Of a stretch of DNA of 64,000 nt, positions 36,461 through 46,007 are shown piece after piece. Source of the DNA: RGIG3178 sp963674495. Its GTDB lineage: Bacteria > Bacillota > Clostridia > Christensenellales > QAND01. The stretch is from positions 620,001-684,000 of the forward strand of contig CAXXLG010000002.1 in assembly GCA_963674495.2 (NCBI GenBank), read 5' to 3'. How positions within the stretch are numbered: position 1 is the stretch's first letter; the number at the start of each line of letters is the position of its first letter. The position numbers and the translations under genes are program-made. Below the pieces are notes generated by a model, which worked only from the letters and a program-made list of their open reading frames with translations, had not been told where the DNA came from and made no database searches.

Positions 36461-36488
36461 AAAACGGCCGACAGATTGGCTGTTTTTT
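36461..36488. terminator. Convergent terminator between larA and recF
   Basis: AAAACGGCC with GGCTGTTTTTT, one mismatch, T run rightwards and A run leftwards, so it can act in both directions. Confidence 0.6.
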
Positions 36489-36490
36489 GA

Positions 36491-37570
36491 TTATACAGCG
36501 GCATGAACATGCCCCTGTTCGACGATGAACCGACGTTCGTCTTTGAGCGTGTCGGGCGGTCGTGTGGCGGTGGTGATCAGTGTCTGGCCACATATATGCG
36601 CCACAAGCGCCATTTGCCGCTTTAAGTCGAGTTCGGAAAAGACATCATCCAACATAAGGATGGGCGTTTGGCCTGTCTCCGTCTTCATCTGTTCGACACC
36701 CGCGAGTTTGAGCGAAAGCGCGACGGTGCGCTGCTGTCCCTGCGAGGCGTATGCGCGCGCGTCGGCATCGTTGATCATAAGCAAAAGATCGTCCCGGTGA
36801 GGACCGATTGATGTGCGCATACGACGCATATCGTCACCGCGCGTTCTTTTATACAGCACCGCAAGCTGCATGGCGATAGACGCATCGTCCCCAGCGGCCT
36901 GTGTTTTGTATGACAATGTGAGCCGCTCGCCGGGCGCGATGTTCCGGTGAATGCTTTGAGCGTGCGGTACCAACGATTGTATGAAAGAATGGCGGTTTAC
37001 GATGATGTCTGCGCCGTATTCGCTAAGCATTTGATCGTATGTATCCAAAAGTGCGGCATCGGCCGTCGGCTGCTTCAAAAGAGCATTGCGCTGGAGCACC
37101 AGCGCATTGTATCGCGCTAACATAAGGAAATAGGCGGGGCGCAACTGGCAAAGCGACGCGTCCATAAAACGACGCCGAATGGCCGGTCCGCCCTTGATCA
37201 ACAAAAGGTCCTCCGGCGAAAACAAGATGCACCGTACATGGCCCATCAGTTCGCTCATACGCCGTAAGGCCACGCCGGATACGAGTATGCGTTTTTTTTC
37301 GTTGTGAGAAAGCAATACTTCCACATGGCGTGGACCGTCGTTGCGCTCAACATAAACGCCGGCATAGGCGGTCTTTTGTTCGTGCCGGATCAGCTCCGTA
37401 TCGTGGGTGGTTCGGTGGCTTTTGCCAAGACAACAAAGGTATACCGCTTCCAAAAGATTGGTCTTGCCTTGGGCATTGTCACCGCACAGCACGTTGAGCC
37501 CGGTTGATAGGGTCAGGCGCAGTGATTCATAGTTGCGAAAATCGCGCAATGCGATATCGGTTATATGCAT
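36491..37570 (-). CDS. recF: DNA replication and repair protein RecF
   Basis: 359 aa, ATG at 37570. SMC-like ATPase: Walker A GDNAQGKTNLLEAV near 31-44, HRTTHDTELIRH, the signature ASQGQQRTVALSLKLA near 280, and Walker B LMLDDVFSEL near 308. It loads RecA at gaps through RecOR. In most Firmicutes recF runs with dnaN; here it is reversed and placed between larA and remB. Confidence 0.97.
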   Translation of the reverse strand: MHITDIALRDFRNYESLRLTLSTGLNVLCGDNAQGKTNLLEAVYLCCLGKSHRTTHDTELIRHEQKTAYAGVYVERNDGPRHVEVLLSHNEKKRILVSGVALRRMSELMGHVRCILFSPEDLLLIKGGPAIRRRFMDASLCQLRPAYFLMLARYNALVLQRNALLKQPTADAALLDTYDQMLSEYGADIIVNRHSFIQSLVPHAQSIHRNIAPGERLTLSYKTQAAGDDASIAMQLAVLYKRTRGDDMRRMRTSIGPHRDDLLLMINDADARAYASQGQQRTVALSLKLAGVEQMKTETGQTPILMLDDVFSELDLKRQMALVAHICGQTLITTATRPPDTLKDERRFIVEQGHVHAAV

Positions 37571-37756
37571 AAAGGCGCCTCCGTTTCCTACGTTTTGACC
37601 AACATGCCCATCATATCAAAAAACTGCAGAAGGTGCACGGTAAACCCGTTACGCATGCGGGGAAACACAGAGCAAAGATGAGTTTGGGGCTGTTAAAAAC
37701 GCCAGAAATAGTATATAATAATGAAAAGGAATTTTTACAGAAACAGGAGAAAACGG

Positions 37757-38023
37757 ATGATATTGCATCTGGGGCAAGACGTCAGCGTTTTCGTGAGGGA
37801 CGTTGTGATGATCATGGATGCGCAACGTGTAAACGCGTCACAAAGGACACGCCAATATGTGGAAAAAGCCCGTGAAAACGGGAATTATTTTCATTTATGC
37901 GAAGGTGAGCCCAAAAGTTATGTGTTGGTGCAGCAGGGCAAGAGGGCTTCCTTGTTGTATACATCCAATATTTCAGCAACTACGCTATACAAACGGTGTC
38001 TTAGGCCGACCAAGCGAATATAG
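37757..38023 (+). CDS. remB: RemB/YaaB-type DUF370 regulator
   Basis: 88 aa. ATG 37757 with GGAG 9 nt upstream (in-frame ATG at 37721 has no site). Starts MILHLGQDVSVFVRDVVMIM and contains YVLVQQGKRASLLYTSNISA, the DUF370 core. B. subtilis YaaB lies at the same place between recF and gyrB. RemA, the better-known relative, is a DNA-binding activator of matrix genes; the role of RemB is less clear. 12 nt before gyrB. Confidence 0.9.
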   Translation: MILHLGQDVSVFVRDVVMIMDAQRVNASQRTRQYVEKARENGNYFHLCEGEPKSYVLVQQGKRASLLYTSNISATTLYKRCLRPTKRI

Positions 38024-38035
38024 AAAGGATAGAGC

Positions 38036-40006
38036 ATGCAGGAAGATAATATGGACAGGCAAGACCGGGCAGACGCAGAGGAGATGGATGCGCGGATGGA
38101 CAGCCACGTCGACGGCATCTATGGCGCCGATCAGATCCAAGTGCTCGAAGGGCTGGAGGCGGTACGCGTCCGTCCCGGTATGTACATCGGATCGACGGAT
38201 GTGCGCGGTTTGCATCATCTGGTGCAGGAGATCGTGGACAACAGCATCGATGAGGCGATGGCCGGTTTTTGTACGCACGTTGAGATTGTGCTGCACGAGG
38301 ATGGTTCTGTGACGGTATCCGATAACGGGCGCGGTATACCGGTGGGCATGCATGACAAGGCGCAAAAGAGCGCGCTTGAGGTGGCGCTGACCATGCTGCA
38401 CGCCGGGGGGAAATTCGGTGGCGGTGGCTACAAGGTCTCCGGGGGATTGCACGGTGTGGGCGTCAGTGTGGTCAATGCGTTGTCGGAGAAACTCAGGGCG
38501 GACATCTATCGGGACGGGCACCACTACACGCAGGAATACTGCTGCGGCAAACCCGTCACACCGGTACAACGACTGGAACAGACACAAAGGTGTGGTACAG
38601 TTATACGTTTTTTTCCGGACGGCGACGTGTTCGATCAGGGCGTGACATTTCAATACGACCTGTTGCGCGCCCGTTTTCGCGAGCTTGCGTATTTGAACCG
38701 CGGTTTGACCATTTCCATTCGTGATGAGCGGGCGGACAAGGAGGATGTTTTTCATTTTGAGGGCGGCATCGTCAGCTTTGTTGCATATCTTAACCGCAAC
38801 AAACAACCCCTGCATCCCGAACCCATCTACATAACCGCGTGCAAGGGAGACAGCGCGGTGGAAATCGCATTGCAGTACTACGACGGGTATACGGAAAACG
38901 TTTACACCTTTGCCAACAACATCGTTACCATGGAAGGCGGTGTACATCTGACGGGGTTTAAAAACGGCATCACCCGTGCCGTCAACGATTATGCACGCAA
39001 GTTCGGTTTTTTAAAGCCCGCCGATTCCAACCTAAGCGGCGAGGACGTACGTGAGGGCATCACAGCGGTGGTGAGTGTCAAGCTCCTCGATCCGCAGTTT
39101 GAAGGACAGACCAAGACCAAGCTGGGCAACGCTGAAATACGTTCGGTGGTGGAGGGAGCCATCTACGACGGTATTACGGTATATTTTGAGGAAAATCCGG
39201 CGCTGGCGCGCACGGTGGTGGGCAAGTGCCTTTTGGCCCGCCGGGCGCGGGAAGCAGCGCGCCGTGCTCGTGAGGAAACCATCCGAAAGAGTGCGCTTGA
39301 ATCCACATCATTGCCCGGTAAGCTGGCGGACTGCAGTGAACGGGATCCTGCAAAATGCGAGATATACATCGTGGAGGGAGACAGCGCCGGCGGCAGCGCA
39401 AAACAGGGCCGGGACCGTAACTTTCAGGCGATATTGCCGCTGCGCGGGAAGATATTGAACGTGGAAAAGACGCGGCTTGACCGGATGCTTGCCAACAACG
39501 AGATCAAGGCGATGATCACCGCCTTCGGCGCGGGCATCGGAACCGAGTTTGATACTGACAAGCTGCGGTATGACCGCATTATATGCATGACGGACGCTGA
39601 CGTGGACGGCAGTCACATCCGCATATTGCTGTTGACGTTCTTTTTTCGCTATATGCGCCCGTTGATCGAACATGGACATGTGTACATCGCGCAGCCACCA
39701 CTTTACAAAGTAGCGCGCGGCAGGAGCGAAACCTATTATTATTCTGACGAAGAATTGGAAATAGCATTGAACGAGAATGGACGAAAAGGCATTGATATCC
39801 AACGTTACAAAGGCCTTGGCGAAATGAACGCCGAGCAGCTTTGGGATACAACCATGAACCCGGAAAAACGCACGTTGCTCAGGGTGTCGCTGGACGACGC
39901 CATGGGAGCGGATGAGATTTTCAACACGCTGATGGGCGATCAGGTAGAACCGAGAAGAGAATTCATCGAACAGAACGCCAAACTCGTGGCAAATCTGGAT
40001 GTTTGA
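38036..40006 (+). CDS. gyrB: DNA gyrase subunit B
   Basis: 656 aa, ATG after AAAGGA. GHKL ATPase domain: VRPGMYIGST, IVDNSIDEAMAG, VSDNGRGIPVG and GGGGYKVSGGLHGVG. TOPRIM domain: EGDSAGGSAKQGRDRNFQ and the metal-binding DADVDGSH. The C-terminus has RYKGLGEMNAEQLWDTTM. With GyrA it introduces negative supercoils. The N-terminus has an unusual acidic/Asp-Met-rich extension of about 35 residues before YGADQIQVLEGLEAV. Confidence 0.98.
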   Translation: MQEDNMDRQDRADAEEMDARMDSHVDGIYGADQIQVLEGLEAVRVRPGMYIGSTDVRGLHHLVQEIVDNSIDEAMAGFCTHVEIVLHEDGSVTVSDNGRGIPVGMHDKAQKSALEVALTMLHAGGKFGGGGYKVSGGLHGVGVSVVNALSEKLRADIYRDGHHYTQEYCCGKPVTPVQRLEQTQRCGTVIRFFPDGDVFDQGVTFQYDLLRARFRELAYLNRGLTISIRDERADKEDVFHFEGGIVSFVAYLNRNKQPLHPEPIYITACKGDSAVEIALQYYDGYTENVYTFANNIVTMEGGVHLTGFKNGITRAVNDYARKFGFLKPADSNLSGEDVREGITAVVSVKLLDPQFEGQTKTKLGNAEIRSVVEGAIYDGITVYFEENPALARTVVGKCLLARRAREAARRAREETIRKSALESTSLPGKLADCSERDPAKCEIYIVEGDSAGGSAKQGRDRNFQAILPLRGKILNVEKTRLDRMLANNEIKAMITAFGAGIGTEFDTDKLRYDRIICMTDADVDGSHIRILLLTFFFRYMRPLIEHGHVYIAQPPLYKVARGRSETYYYSDEELEIALNENGRKGIDIQRYKGLGEMNAEQLWDTTMNPEKRTLLRVSLDDAMGADEIFNTLMGDQVEPRREFIEQNAKLVANLDV

Positions 40007-40042
40007 TTGAAATTGATTGATATTGAAGGAGGATCTGAACAA

Positions 40043-40348
40043 GTGAACAACAGAGTATCGCAAATGTCGGCCGGGCTCTTTTTATTCTCAGAAGGGACAG
40101 AAGGAAACCCGTTGTATTTAATTCTGGGCATTGCATTTCTTGTCGGTGGGGTATGGTATGCCCTGCGGGAAAAGAAGAAGAGCAAGGAGCAGCGGGAGTA
40201 CGAGAGAAAGCAGTTGAGTAAGCGATTTTTGGACAACGTTAACCGCAACCAGGACGCGATGTCGGACCAGAGAGAGCCGGGCAGCGAAATTTTTGAAGAA
40301 GCGAAACCCACGCAGAAGCAGACAACAAAACGTGGCAAAAAGGAATAA
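40043..40348 (+). CDS. Small single-pass membrane protein between gyrB and gyrA
   Basis: 101 aa. GTG 40043 chosen because AAGGAGG lies 10 nt upstream. One hydrophobic helix (LYLILGIAFLVGGVWYALR) at about 26-44 is followed by a highly charged, Lys/Glu-rich cytosolic tail of about 55 residues that is probably helical. Not recognised as a named family. Its place between the gyrase genes suggests co-expression only. Confidence 0.7.
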   Translation: MNNRVSQMSAGLFLFSEGTEGNPLYLILGIAFLVGGVWYALREKKKSKEQREYERKQLSKRFLDNVNRNQDAMSDQREPGSEIFEEAKPTQKQTTKRGKKE

Positions 40349-40417
40349 AGGCCATATGGCCGGAAGATTGTCTACATAGAGAATTAAGGACGTTTTTGCC
40401 AAAACGAGGTGAATGAT

Positions 40418-42889
40418 TTGGAACAGCTAAATATCGGCCATGTCGTACCCATTGATATCGAAAAAGAGATGAAGACCAGTTTCATCTCCTACGCCATGGC
40501 TGTCATCATCAACCGTGCGCTGCCCGATGTGCGCGATGGACTAAAACCGGTACACCGCCGTATTCTGTACAGCATGCACGAGATGGGGCTGACGGCCGAC
40601 AAGCCGTTTCGCAAATGCGCGACGGTGGTTGGCGACGTGCTGGGCAAATACCATCCGCATGGCGATTCGGCGGTATACGATGCGCTGGTACGGTTGGCAC
40701 AGGATTTTTCAACGCGCTATCCCCTGATCAAGGGACACGGCAATTTCGGCAGCGTGGACGGGGACGGAGCGGCGGCCATGCGCTACACCGAAGCGAAGAT
40801 GAGCCATATCAGCGTGGAACTTTTGCGCGATCTGGACAAGGATACGGTGGATATGGTGCCCAACTTCGACGAAAGGTTGATGCAGCCGTCAGTATTGCCC
40901 GCGCGCATACCCAATCTTTTGATCAACGGCAGCGGCGGCATCGCGGTGGGCATGGCCACCAACATCCCGCCCCATAACCTGCGCGAGGTCTGTGATGCGT
41001 GCATTGCGCTCATTGACGACCCGGACCTGGATTTCGAGACGCTGATGACGTACATCAAGGCCCCGGATTTTCCCACGGCTGGATTGATCATGGGCGTAAG
41101 CGGCATTCGGCAGGCCTATGCGACCGGACGCGGGCGGGCTGTGGTGCGTGCGCGTGTGGAGATCGAACCGTTCGGCAAAAACCGGACGCGTATCTTGGTA
41201 ACCGAGCTGCCCTATCAGGTTAATAAGGCGCGGCTTGTGGAAAAAATCGCCAACATGGTGCACGAGAAGCGCTTGGGAGGCATATCCGATCTTCGAGACG
41301 AATCCGACCGTAACGGCATGCGCATTGTCATTGAACTCAAGCGCGACGTCAACGCCAATGTGGTGCTCAACCACCTGTACAAACACACGCAGATGCAGGA
41401 TTCGTTCAGCATGATCATGCTGGCGCTGGTAGACGGGAGACCGCGTGTTCTGTCTCTCAAACAGATGCTGTACCACTATATCGAGCACCGCAAGGACGTG
41501 GTGGTTCGACGCACGAAATACGATCTCGAACGGGCGCAGGCACGCGCACATATCCTCGAGGGCTTGCTCAAAGCACTGGATCACATCGACGAGGTCATTC
41601 GTCTCATACGCGCATCTGACGACGATGCACAGGCGAGAGTTCGGTTGATGGAAGCGTTTGCGTTTTCACAAAAGCAGGCGCAGGCCATATTGGATATGAG
41701 GCTTCGCCGGTTGACCGGCCTGGAGGCCGAAAAGCTTCAAAGCGAGTTGGATGAACTCTTAGGCAAGATTGAATATTATCTACGCGTGTTGGGCGATCCG
41801 ATGATGGTACTTTCCATCATCAAGGAAGAACTTACGCAAGTGCGCGACGAATATGCGGACGAAAGGCGCAGCGAGATTATGCCGGTGGAGGGCGAGGTGG
41901 ACATCGAGGACTTGATTGATCCGCAGGATATGTGTGTTACGCTCACGCATTTCGGCTATATTAAGCGGCTGCCGGCGGATACCTACCACATTCAGCGGCG
42001 TGGCGGCAGGGGCATTACGGGGCTGACCACACGTGAAGAGGATTTTGTGGAGAAGCTGTTCTTTGCCAACACGCATACGCCCATCTTGTTCTTTACAAAC
42101 AAGGGGCGCGTGTTCCGTCTCAAATGCTACGAGATACCCGGAGCGGGCAGACAAGCGAAGGGGATGGCCATTGTCAACCTGTTGCGCTTGCAGGGTGACG
42201 AAAAGGTGACGGAGGCTTTCCCGCTTGAAAAAGATCAGGAGGGGAAATACCTCGTGATGGCCACAAAGTTGGGCCAGATCAAAAAGACCAAGATGTCGCA
42301 ATATGAAAACATACGGCAAAACGGACTCATCGCAATGGGTATCCGCGAAGATGACGACCTGTGCGCGGTGTTCCTGACCGATGGTAATGATGAAATTGTC
42401 GTAGGGACGCACAAGGGAATGAGCATCCGTTTTTCGGAAAAGGACATTCGACCGATGGGCCGTACGGCGCATGGCGTGAGGTCAATAAACCTGTCGGCTG
42501 ACGATGTCGTTGTGGATGTGCAGAAGGTGGATAAACCGTACGTTCTGGCCATCAGCGAGAACGGCTATGGTAAGCATACCGCCATCGAGGAATATCCGCT
42601 ACAAAACCGCGGCGGCAAGGGTGTTAAAACCATGCAGCTGACGGACAAGACGGGCAAACTGATCGGATTCAAAACAGTCGAAGGCGACGAGGACCTCATT
42701 CTAATCGATCAGGACGGCACGGTGATCCGCCTGGCGCTGGGTGAGATATCCATCATCGGGCGGCTGACGCAGGGCGTACGCGTGATGCGGTTGAGCGAGG
42801 GGAGCCGCGTAGCGGATCTGGAGGTTGTACCGCCCGCAGATGACGTGGAGGATGACATGGAAGAGGAAGAGGATGTTGAATTGCCGTAA
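40418..42889 (+). CDS. gyrA: DNA gyrase subunit A
   Basis: 823 aa from TTG 40418, which has GAGGTG 6 nt upstream; a GTG at 40409 overlaps that site and is less likely. Catalytic Tyr in AAAMRYTEAKM, quinolone-pocket region HPHGDSAVYDALVRLAQ with the Ser retained. The GyrA box-type motif RGGKGVKTMQL is in the C-terminal beta-pinwheel. The protein ends in a strongly acidic tail (DDVEDDMEEEEDVELP), a feature that tunes supercoiling in other bacteria. Confidence 0.97.
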   Translation: MEQLNIGHVVPIDIEKEMKTSFISYAMAVIINRALPDVRDGLKPVHRRILYSMHEMGLTADKPFRKCATVVGDVLGKYHPHGDSAVYDALVRLAQDFSTRYPLIKGHGNFGSVDGDGAAAMRYTEAKMSHISVELLRDLDKDTVDMVPNFDERLMQPSVLPARIPNLLINGSGGIAVGMATNIPPHNLREVCDACIALIDDPDLDFETLMTYIKAPDFPTAGLIMGVSGIRQAYATGRGRAVVRARVEIEPFGKNRTRILVTELPYQVNKARLVEKIANMVHEKRLGGISDLRDESDRNGMRIVIELKRDVNANVVLNHLYKHTQMQDSFSMIMLALVDGRPRVLSLKQMLYHYIEHRKDVVVRRTKYDLERAQARAHILEGLLKALDHIDEVIRLIRASDDDAQARVRLMEAFAFSQKQAQAILDMRLRRLTGLEAEKLQSELDELLGKIEYYLRVLGDPMMVLSIIKEELTQVRDEYADERRSEIMPVEGEVDIEDLIDPQDMCVTLTHFGYIKRLPADTYHIQRRGGRGITGLTTREEDFVEKLFFANTHTPILFFTNKGRVFRLKCYEIPGAGRQAKGMAIVNLLRLQGDEKVTEAFPLEKDQEGKYLVMATKLGQIKKTKMSQYENIRQNGLIAMGIREDDDLCAVFLTDGNDEIVVGTHKGMSIRFSEKDIRPMGRTAHGVRSINLSADDVVVDVQKVDKPYVLAISENGYGKHTAIEEYPLQNRGGKGVKTMQLTDKTGKLIGFKTVEGDEDLILIDQDGTVIRLALGEISIIGRLTQGVRVMRLSEGSRVADLEVVPPADDVEDDMEEEEDVELP

Positions 42890-42993
42890 AAAGCGCAAAC
42901 GGACTATTCGCGTTTTGGCGTGATACAACGCTTAGGGCGCGGGGGTATCGTGGCGTTTTAAGAAATGAAAAACGATTTGCAGGAGGATGTACT

Positions 42994-43269
42994 ATGAAGG
43001 TGGGAATCGAGTTCATCGGCTATGTCAAAACGCTTGTGAATGACGATACGTCGGTACAGGTTGAAATGCCGGGGGACAACGCCCTTATGGGCGATATTAT
43101 GGTGGAGTTGGGCAAGCGGTACGGCGAAAAATTCAACACGCTTGCTGTGGACAAAGAGAACCGCATTATCAACATCGTTGCTATGATGGATGGTCGCATC
43201 ATTGTATACGATACACCGGTGCCGGACGGCGCCAAGGTGCAGCTAACCGTCATCATGGATGGCGGCTGA
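42994..43269 (+). CDS. MoaD/ThiS-like sulfur-carrier protein
   Basis: 91 aa, ATG with GGAGG 8 nt upstream. A ubiquitin-like beta-grasp pattern (VGIEFIGYVKTLV at the start, VPDGAKVQLTVIMDGG at the end) with a C-terminal Gly-Gly. That tail is what E1-like enzymes adenylate in MoaD and ThiS. No moaE, moeB or thiF is adjacent, so the pathway is unknown. Followed by a perfect palindromic terminator. Confidence 0.75.
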   Translation: MKVGIEFIGYVKTLVNDDTSVQVEMPGDNALMGDIMVELGKRYGEKFNTLAVDKENRIINIVAMMDGRIIVYDTPVPDGAKVQLTVIMDGG

Positions 43270-43281
43270 TAGGGGCATACG

Positions 43282-43316
43282 AAACGGGGAGGCATGCATG
43301 CCTCCCCGTTTTCTTA
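43282..43316. terminator. Palindromic terminator after MoaD-like gene
   Basis: AAACGGGGAGGCATG and CATGCCTCCCCGTTT form a perfect 15-bp inverted repeat, with a T-rich tract on the right and an A-rich tract on the left. Confidence 0.85.
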
Positions 43317-43358
43317 TTTCACATGAAACTGCGCAACGGACTGTTGGATAGTACCCTT

Positions 43359-44156
43359 TTAAAACATGGGCGGAAACAGCACGCCGAACAACTGGCAAAC
43401 GATCACAATCACGCCCAGCGCTCCAACATATATCGCAAATCCATACAGCTTTTTATGGCTGATCATGCGTATCATATAGCGCACCGCCAAAAAGCCCGAT
43501 ACGGCCGCAAACAGAGCGCCAATGATCAGCGCCCATGCTGAGGTGCCGTCGCTTCCCAGACTCATCAGATCCTTGAATTTGAATACCAGCGAACCCAAAA
43601 TGGCAGGGATGGACATTAGAAACGAGAAACGTGCACACAGCTTGCGGTCGAGCCCACGAAACAGGCCGCCTACGATGGTGGAGCCGCTGCGCGATATGCC
43701 AGGAAACAGCGCGATGGCCTGCATTGAACCGATGATCACGGGATCCGCAATTTTCATACGCGAGAAATTTCGTGGATTGTGGACGCGTTTGGTTTCGCTT
43801 AGCGTCAGCAACAAAGCGGTGACCAAAAAGCCAATTCCCAAAAAACGTCCCCCGAAAGCTTCCTCCACAAGGTCACCAAACAGCAACGCTACGATGATGG
43901 CTGGGATCGTGGCAATCACAAGATAGCGTGCCATTTTTCCAAAAGGATGTTTGAGCATTATTATAATGTCGCGCCAAAAAATCAGCATGACCGCGATCAG
44001 CGTGCCGACATGCACGACGATTTCAAATAACAACGGCTCGGCCTGCGTGCCCAACAGTGTGCGCACCACCAAAAGATGTCCTGAGCTAGAGACAGGCAGG
44101 AATTCGGTTACGCCCTGAACCAGGCCAAGGATCATCGCTTGCCAAACGGTCAACAC
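43359..44156 (-). CDS. uppP: Undecaprenyl-diphosphatase (BacA/UppP)
   Basis: 265 aa, GTG start with GGGGG 5 nt upstream. UppP motifs: QGVTEFLPVSSSGHLL at 14-29 (catalytic Glu and the first conserved region) and ALFPGISRSGSTIVGGL near 153-169. Six to eight membrane helices. It recycles the C55 lipid carrier for peptidoglycan and confers bacitracin tolerance. A TATACT -10 element lies just upstream on the minus strand. Confidence 0.96.
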   Translation of the reverse strand: MLTVWQAMILGLVQGVTEFLPVSSSGHLLVVRTLLGTQAEPLLFEIVVHVGTLIAVMLIFWRDIIIMLKHPFGKMARYLVIATIPAIIVALLFGDLVEEAFGGRFLGIGFLVTALLLTLSETKRVHNPRNFSRMKIADPVIIGSMQAIALFPGISRSGSTIVGGLFRGLDRKLCARFSFLMSIPAILGSLVFKFKDLMSLGSDGTSAWALIIGALFAAVSGFLAVRYMIRMISHKKLYGFAIYVGALGVIVIVCQLFGVLFPPMF

Positions 44157-44284
44157 GATACCCCCTTCATGCTACTTAAACAATAGTATAGCAGCTTTAC
44201 GGCAGCGGTGCCATGAAAAAGAGATGTGTTGTTGTTTTATTCTTTGGAGTTTATAATGACAGGGTGTGGAAAGGCGGGAGACAA

Positions 44285-45382
44285 ATGAAGCTTGGCATTG
44301 CGGGCTTGCCCAATGTGGGAAAATCCACCCTGTTCAACGCGCTGACCAACGCGGGTGCGCAGGCGGCGAACTATCCGTTTTGCACCATCGATCCCAACAT
44401 CGGCGTGGTTCCGGTACCGGATGCGCGGTTGGATGCGTTGGCAAAACTGTACGAACCAAAAAAGATAACGCCCGCAATCATCGAGTTTGTGGACATCGCA
44501 GGCCTTGTGCGCGGCGCAAGTCGTGGCGAGGGGCTGGGCAACCGGTTTTTGGCGCACATTCGCGAAGTGGACGCTATCGTACATGTGTTGCGCTGCTTTC
44601 AGGATGATCAAGTGGCCCATGTTGATGGCAGCGTGGATCCACTGCGCGATCGTGAAACCATCGAAATTGAATTTATACTGGCGGACATTGAAATGCTGGA
44701 AAAGCGCCGGGATCGTGTTCAAAAGGGCGTAAAAAGCGGTGATAAGACAAATGCAGCCGAGTTGGACGTATGCGAAAAGCTAATTGACCATCTAGCAAAG
44801 GGGAATAGCGCACGGACACTGGCACTGACCGAGGAACAGAAAGAATTGGCAAAAAACTTCTTTTTGCTCTCGCAGAAGCCGATCATCTATGCCTGCAACG
44901 TTGACGAACATGACCTTGCTGGCGGCGCAAGCGAAAACATTCATGTTCAGGCGATGTTCAAAGCGGCGCAAAGCGAAGGCGCAAAAGCGGTGGTGGTATC
45001 CGCGCGCGTTGAGGAGGAGTTGTCTGCGTTGGACGAAGAGGAGCGGGGGATGTTCCTCGAAGAACTCGGCCTTCATGAAGCGGGTCTTGATCGGCTGGTC
45101 ACAGCAAGCTATGAACTTTTGGGCCTGATCAGCTACCTCACGGCGGGGCCGAAGGAAGTAAGGGCGTGGACCATACAAAAAGGAACATTGGCGCCGCAGG
45201 CCGCGGGCAAGATCCATTCGGACTTTGAACGGGGGTTTATACGCGCCGAAGTGGTGGCCTTTGATGACCTGATGCGTGCGGGCAACTATGCCGCGGCACG
45301 AGAAAAAGGACTTGTGCGTTCCGAAGGCAAGGAGTACGTGATGGCGGATGGCGATGTCGTACTGTTCCGCTTCAACGTATAA
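44285..45382 (+). CDS. ychF: Obg-like ATPase YchF
   Basis: 365 aa, ATG 44285 after AAAGGCGGGAG. P-loop LPNVGKSTLFNAL at 7-19, DIAGLVRGASRGEGLGN near 70 for switch II, and a C-terminal TGS-like domain beginning YLTAGPKEVRAW. The nucleotide-specificity motif reads NVDEH in place of the G-protein NKxD, as in YchF, which prefers ATP. It has roles in ribosome-associated stress responses. Confidence 0.96.
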   Translation: MKLGIAGLPNVGKSTLFNALTNAGAQAANYPFCTIDPNIGVVPVPDARLDALAKLYEPKKITPAIIEFVDIAGLVRGASRGEGLGNRFLAHIREVDAIVHVLRCFQDDQVAHVDGSVDPLRDRETIEIEFILADIEMLEKRRDRVQKGVKSGDKTNAAELDVCEKLIDHLAKGNSARTLALTEEQKELAKNFFLLSQKPIIYACNVDEHDLAGGASENIHVQAMFKAAQSEGAKAVVVSARVEEELSALDEEERGMFLEELGLHEAGLDRLVTASYELLGLISYLTAGPKEVRAWTIQKGTLAPQAAGKIHSDFERGFIRAEVVAFDDLMRAGNYAAAREKGLVRSEGKEYVMADGDVVLFRFNV

Positions 45383-45398
45383 ACAGGATAACATCAAC

Positions 45399-45430
45399 AC
45401 GGAAAGCCGCCTCATTGGGCGGCTTTCCGT
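45399..45430. terminator. Terminator after ychF
   Basis: Perfect 13-bp arms ACGGAAAGCCGCC / GGCGGCTTTCCGT with a 6-nt loop. There is only a short T tract, so efficiency is uncertain. Confidence 0.7.
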
Positions 45431-45487
45431 TATTTGGGGATGAAATGTCTGGATACGAGCATATCACGATATGCTCGCAGGAGGTTT

Positions 45488-45586
45488 TTACGTGCTTCGT
45501 TGCAGGTTGGCTTCTACAATGGGTAAAAGTGTCTTCAAAAAAGTATCCGCCTGTTCTTTGCGACGACCTTTGTATTGAAAAATATT
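45488..45586 (-). pseudogene. Conserved extension beyond in-frame TAG of the 45587-45844 gene
   Basis: Reading on in frame after the TAG at 45587-45589 gives 32 codons, NIFQYKGRRKEQADTFLKTL then LPIVEANLQRST, ending at TAA 45488. The intact paralogue at 46008 ends NIVQYKASHLDEMDAFLKTL then NPIVDANKARNS. The frame is unbroken, so a single nonsense change (or stop readthrough) separates the two parts. Total gene length would be 118 residues, the paralogue 119. Confidence 0.8.
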
Positions 45587-45844
45587 CTAGCGCGTGGCAA
45601 AGCTGGTAAGCAAATCTCCACCGGTGGGACAATCCGGATAGACAAAACGAATGATGCCCGTTGCCCTTGAGGGAATGGAATAACCCGTAAACTTATGTTT
45701 GACCGCGGTTATATCGCTGAGCTTGAGGTTGGTCACCGGTGGTAACTCGGTGGGATAACGCGCGTCGCGCTCTATGGCAATAACATCCTTGTCGGTGTCC
45801 AGCGTGACCGTTGCGCCGGTGCAGGACAATGTAACAACTGCCAT
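45587..45844 (-). CDS. Small paralogous protein truncated by TAG (85 aa)
   Basis: ATG 45844 with GAGGAGG 8 nt upstream. It aligns end to end with the first 85 residues of the product at 46008 (LSCTGATVTLDTDKDVIAIER against VGCVGAKLSLDTDNDLITIKR, then GIIRFVYPDCPTGGDLL against GMLKFVYPGCPPGGDMV). The beta-rich pattern is like a small PH-type or DUF4429-like domain; I do not recognise a named family with certainty. Translation stops early at TAG, and homology continues after it. Probably a recent nonsense mutation. Confidence 0.7.
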   Translation of the reverse strand: MAVVTLSCTGATVTLDTDKDVIAIERDARYPTELPPVTNLKLSDITAVKHKFTGYSIPSRATGIIRFVYPDCPTGGDLLTSFATR

Positions 45845-45962
45845 AAAAACGCCTCCTCAATGATGGATGCGGTGTTATCCAACAAGGAATGGGGCCTGCA
45901 TATACGCTTATTTGACAAGCGTATATTGGGGTTAATGATCGGGGAACCCATTGCCTTGAACA

Positions 45963-45989
45963 GAAAAAGAATCCATTGGATTCTTTTTC
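45963..45989 (-). terminator. Terminator between the small paralogues
   Basis: AAAAAGAATCCA / TTGGATTCTTTTT inverted repeat, downstream of the gene at 46008 on the minus strand. Confidence 0.7.
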
Positions 45990-46007
45990 GTTGAAAAGTG
46001 CTTTATA

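Noticed and set aside
35274..36593. 439-codon open frame on the minus strand over larA
   Set aside because: Antisense to a clear LarA gene, with no family motif and His/Arg-rich shadow composition.
40418..42889. Quinolone-resistance changes in GyrA
   Set aside because: The Ser of GDSAVYD and the acidic residue after Tyr are the wild-type residues.
45587..45589. Pyrrolysine or genome-wide TAG recoding
   Set aside because: TAG ends several intact genes in the window (for example dnaN and malic enzyme), and no pyl genes are seen.
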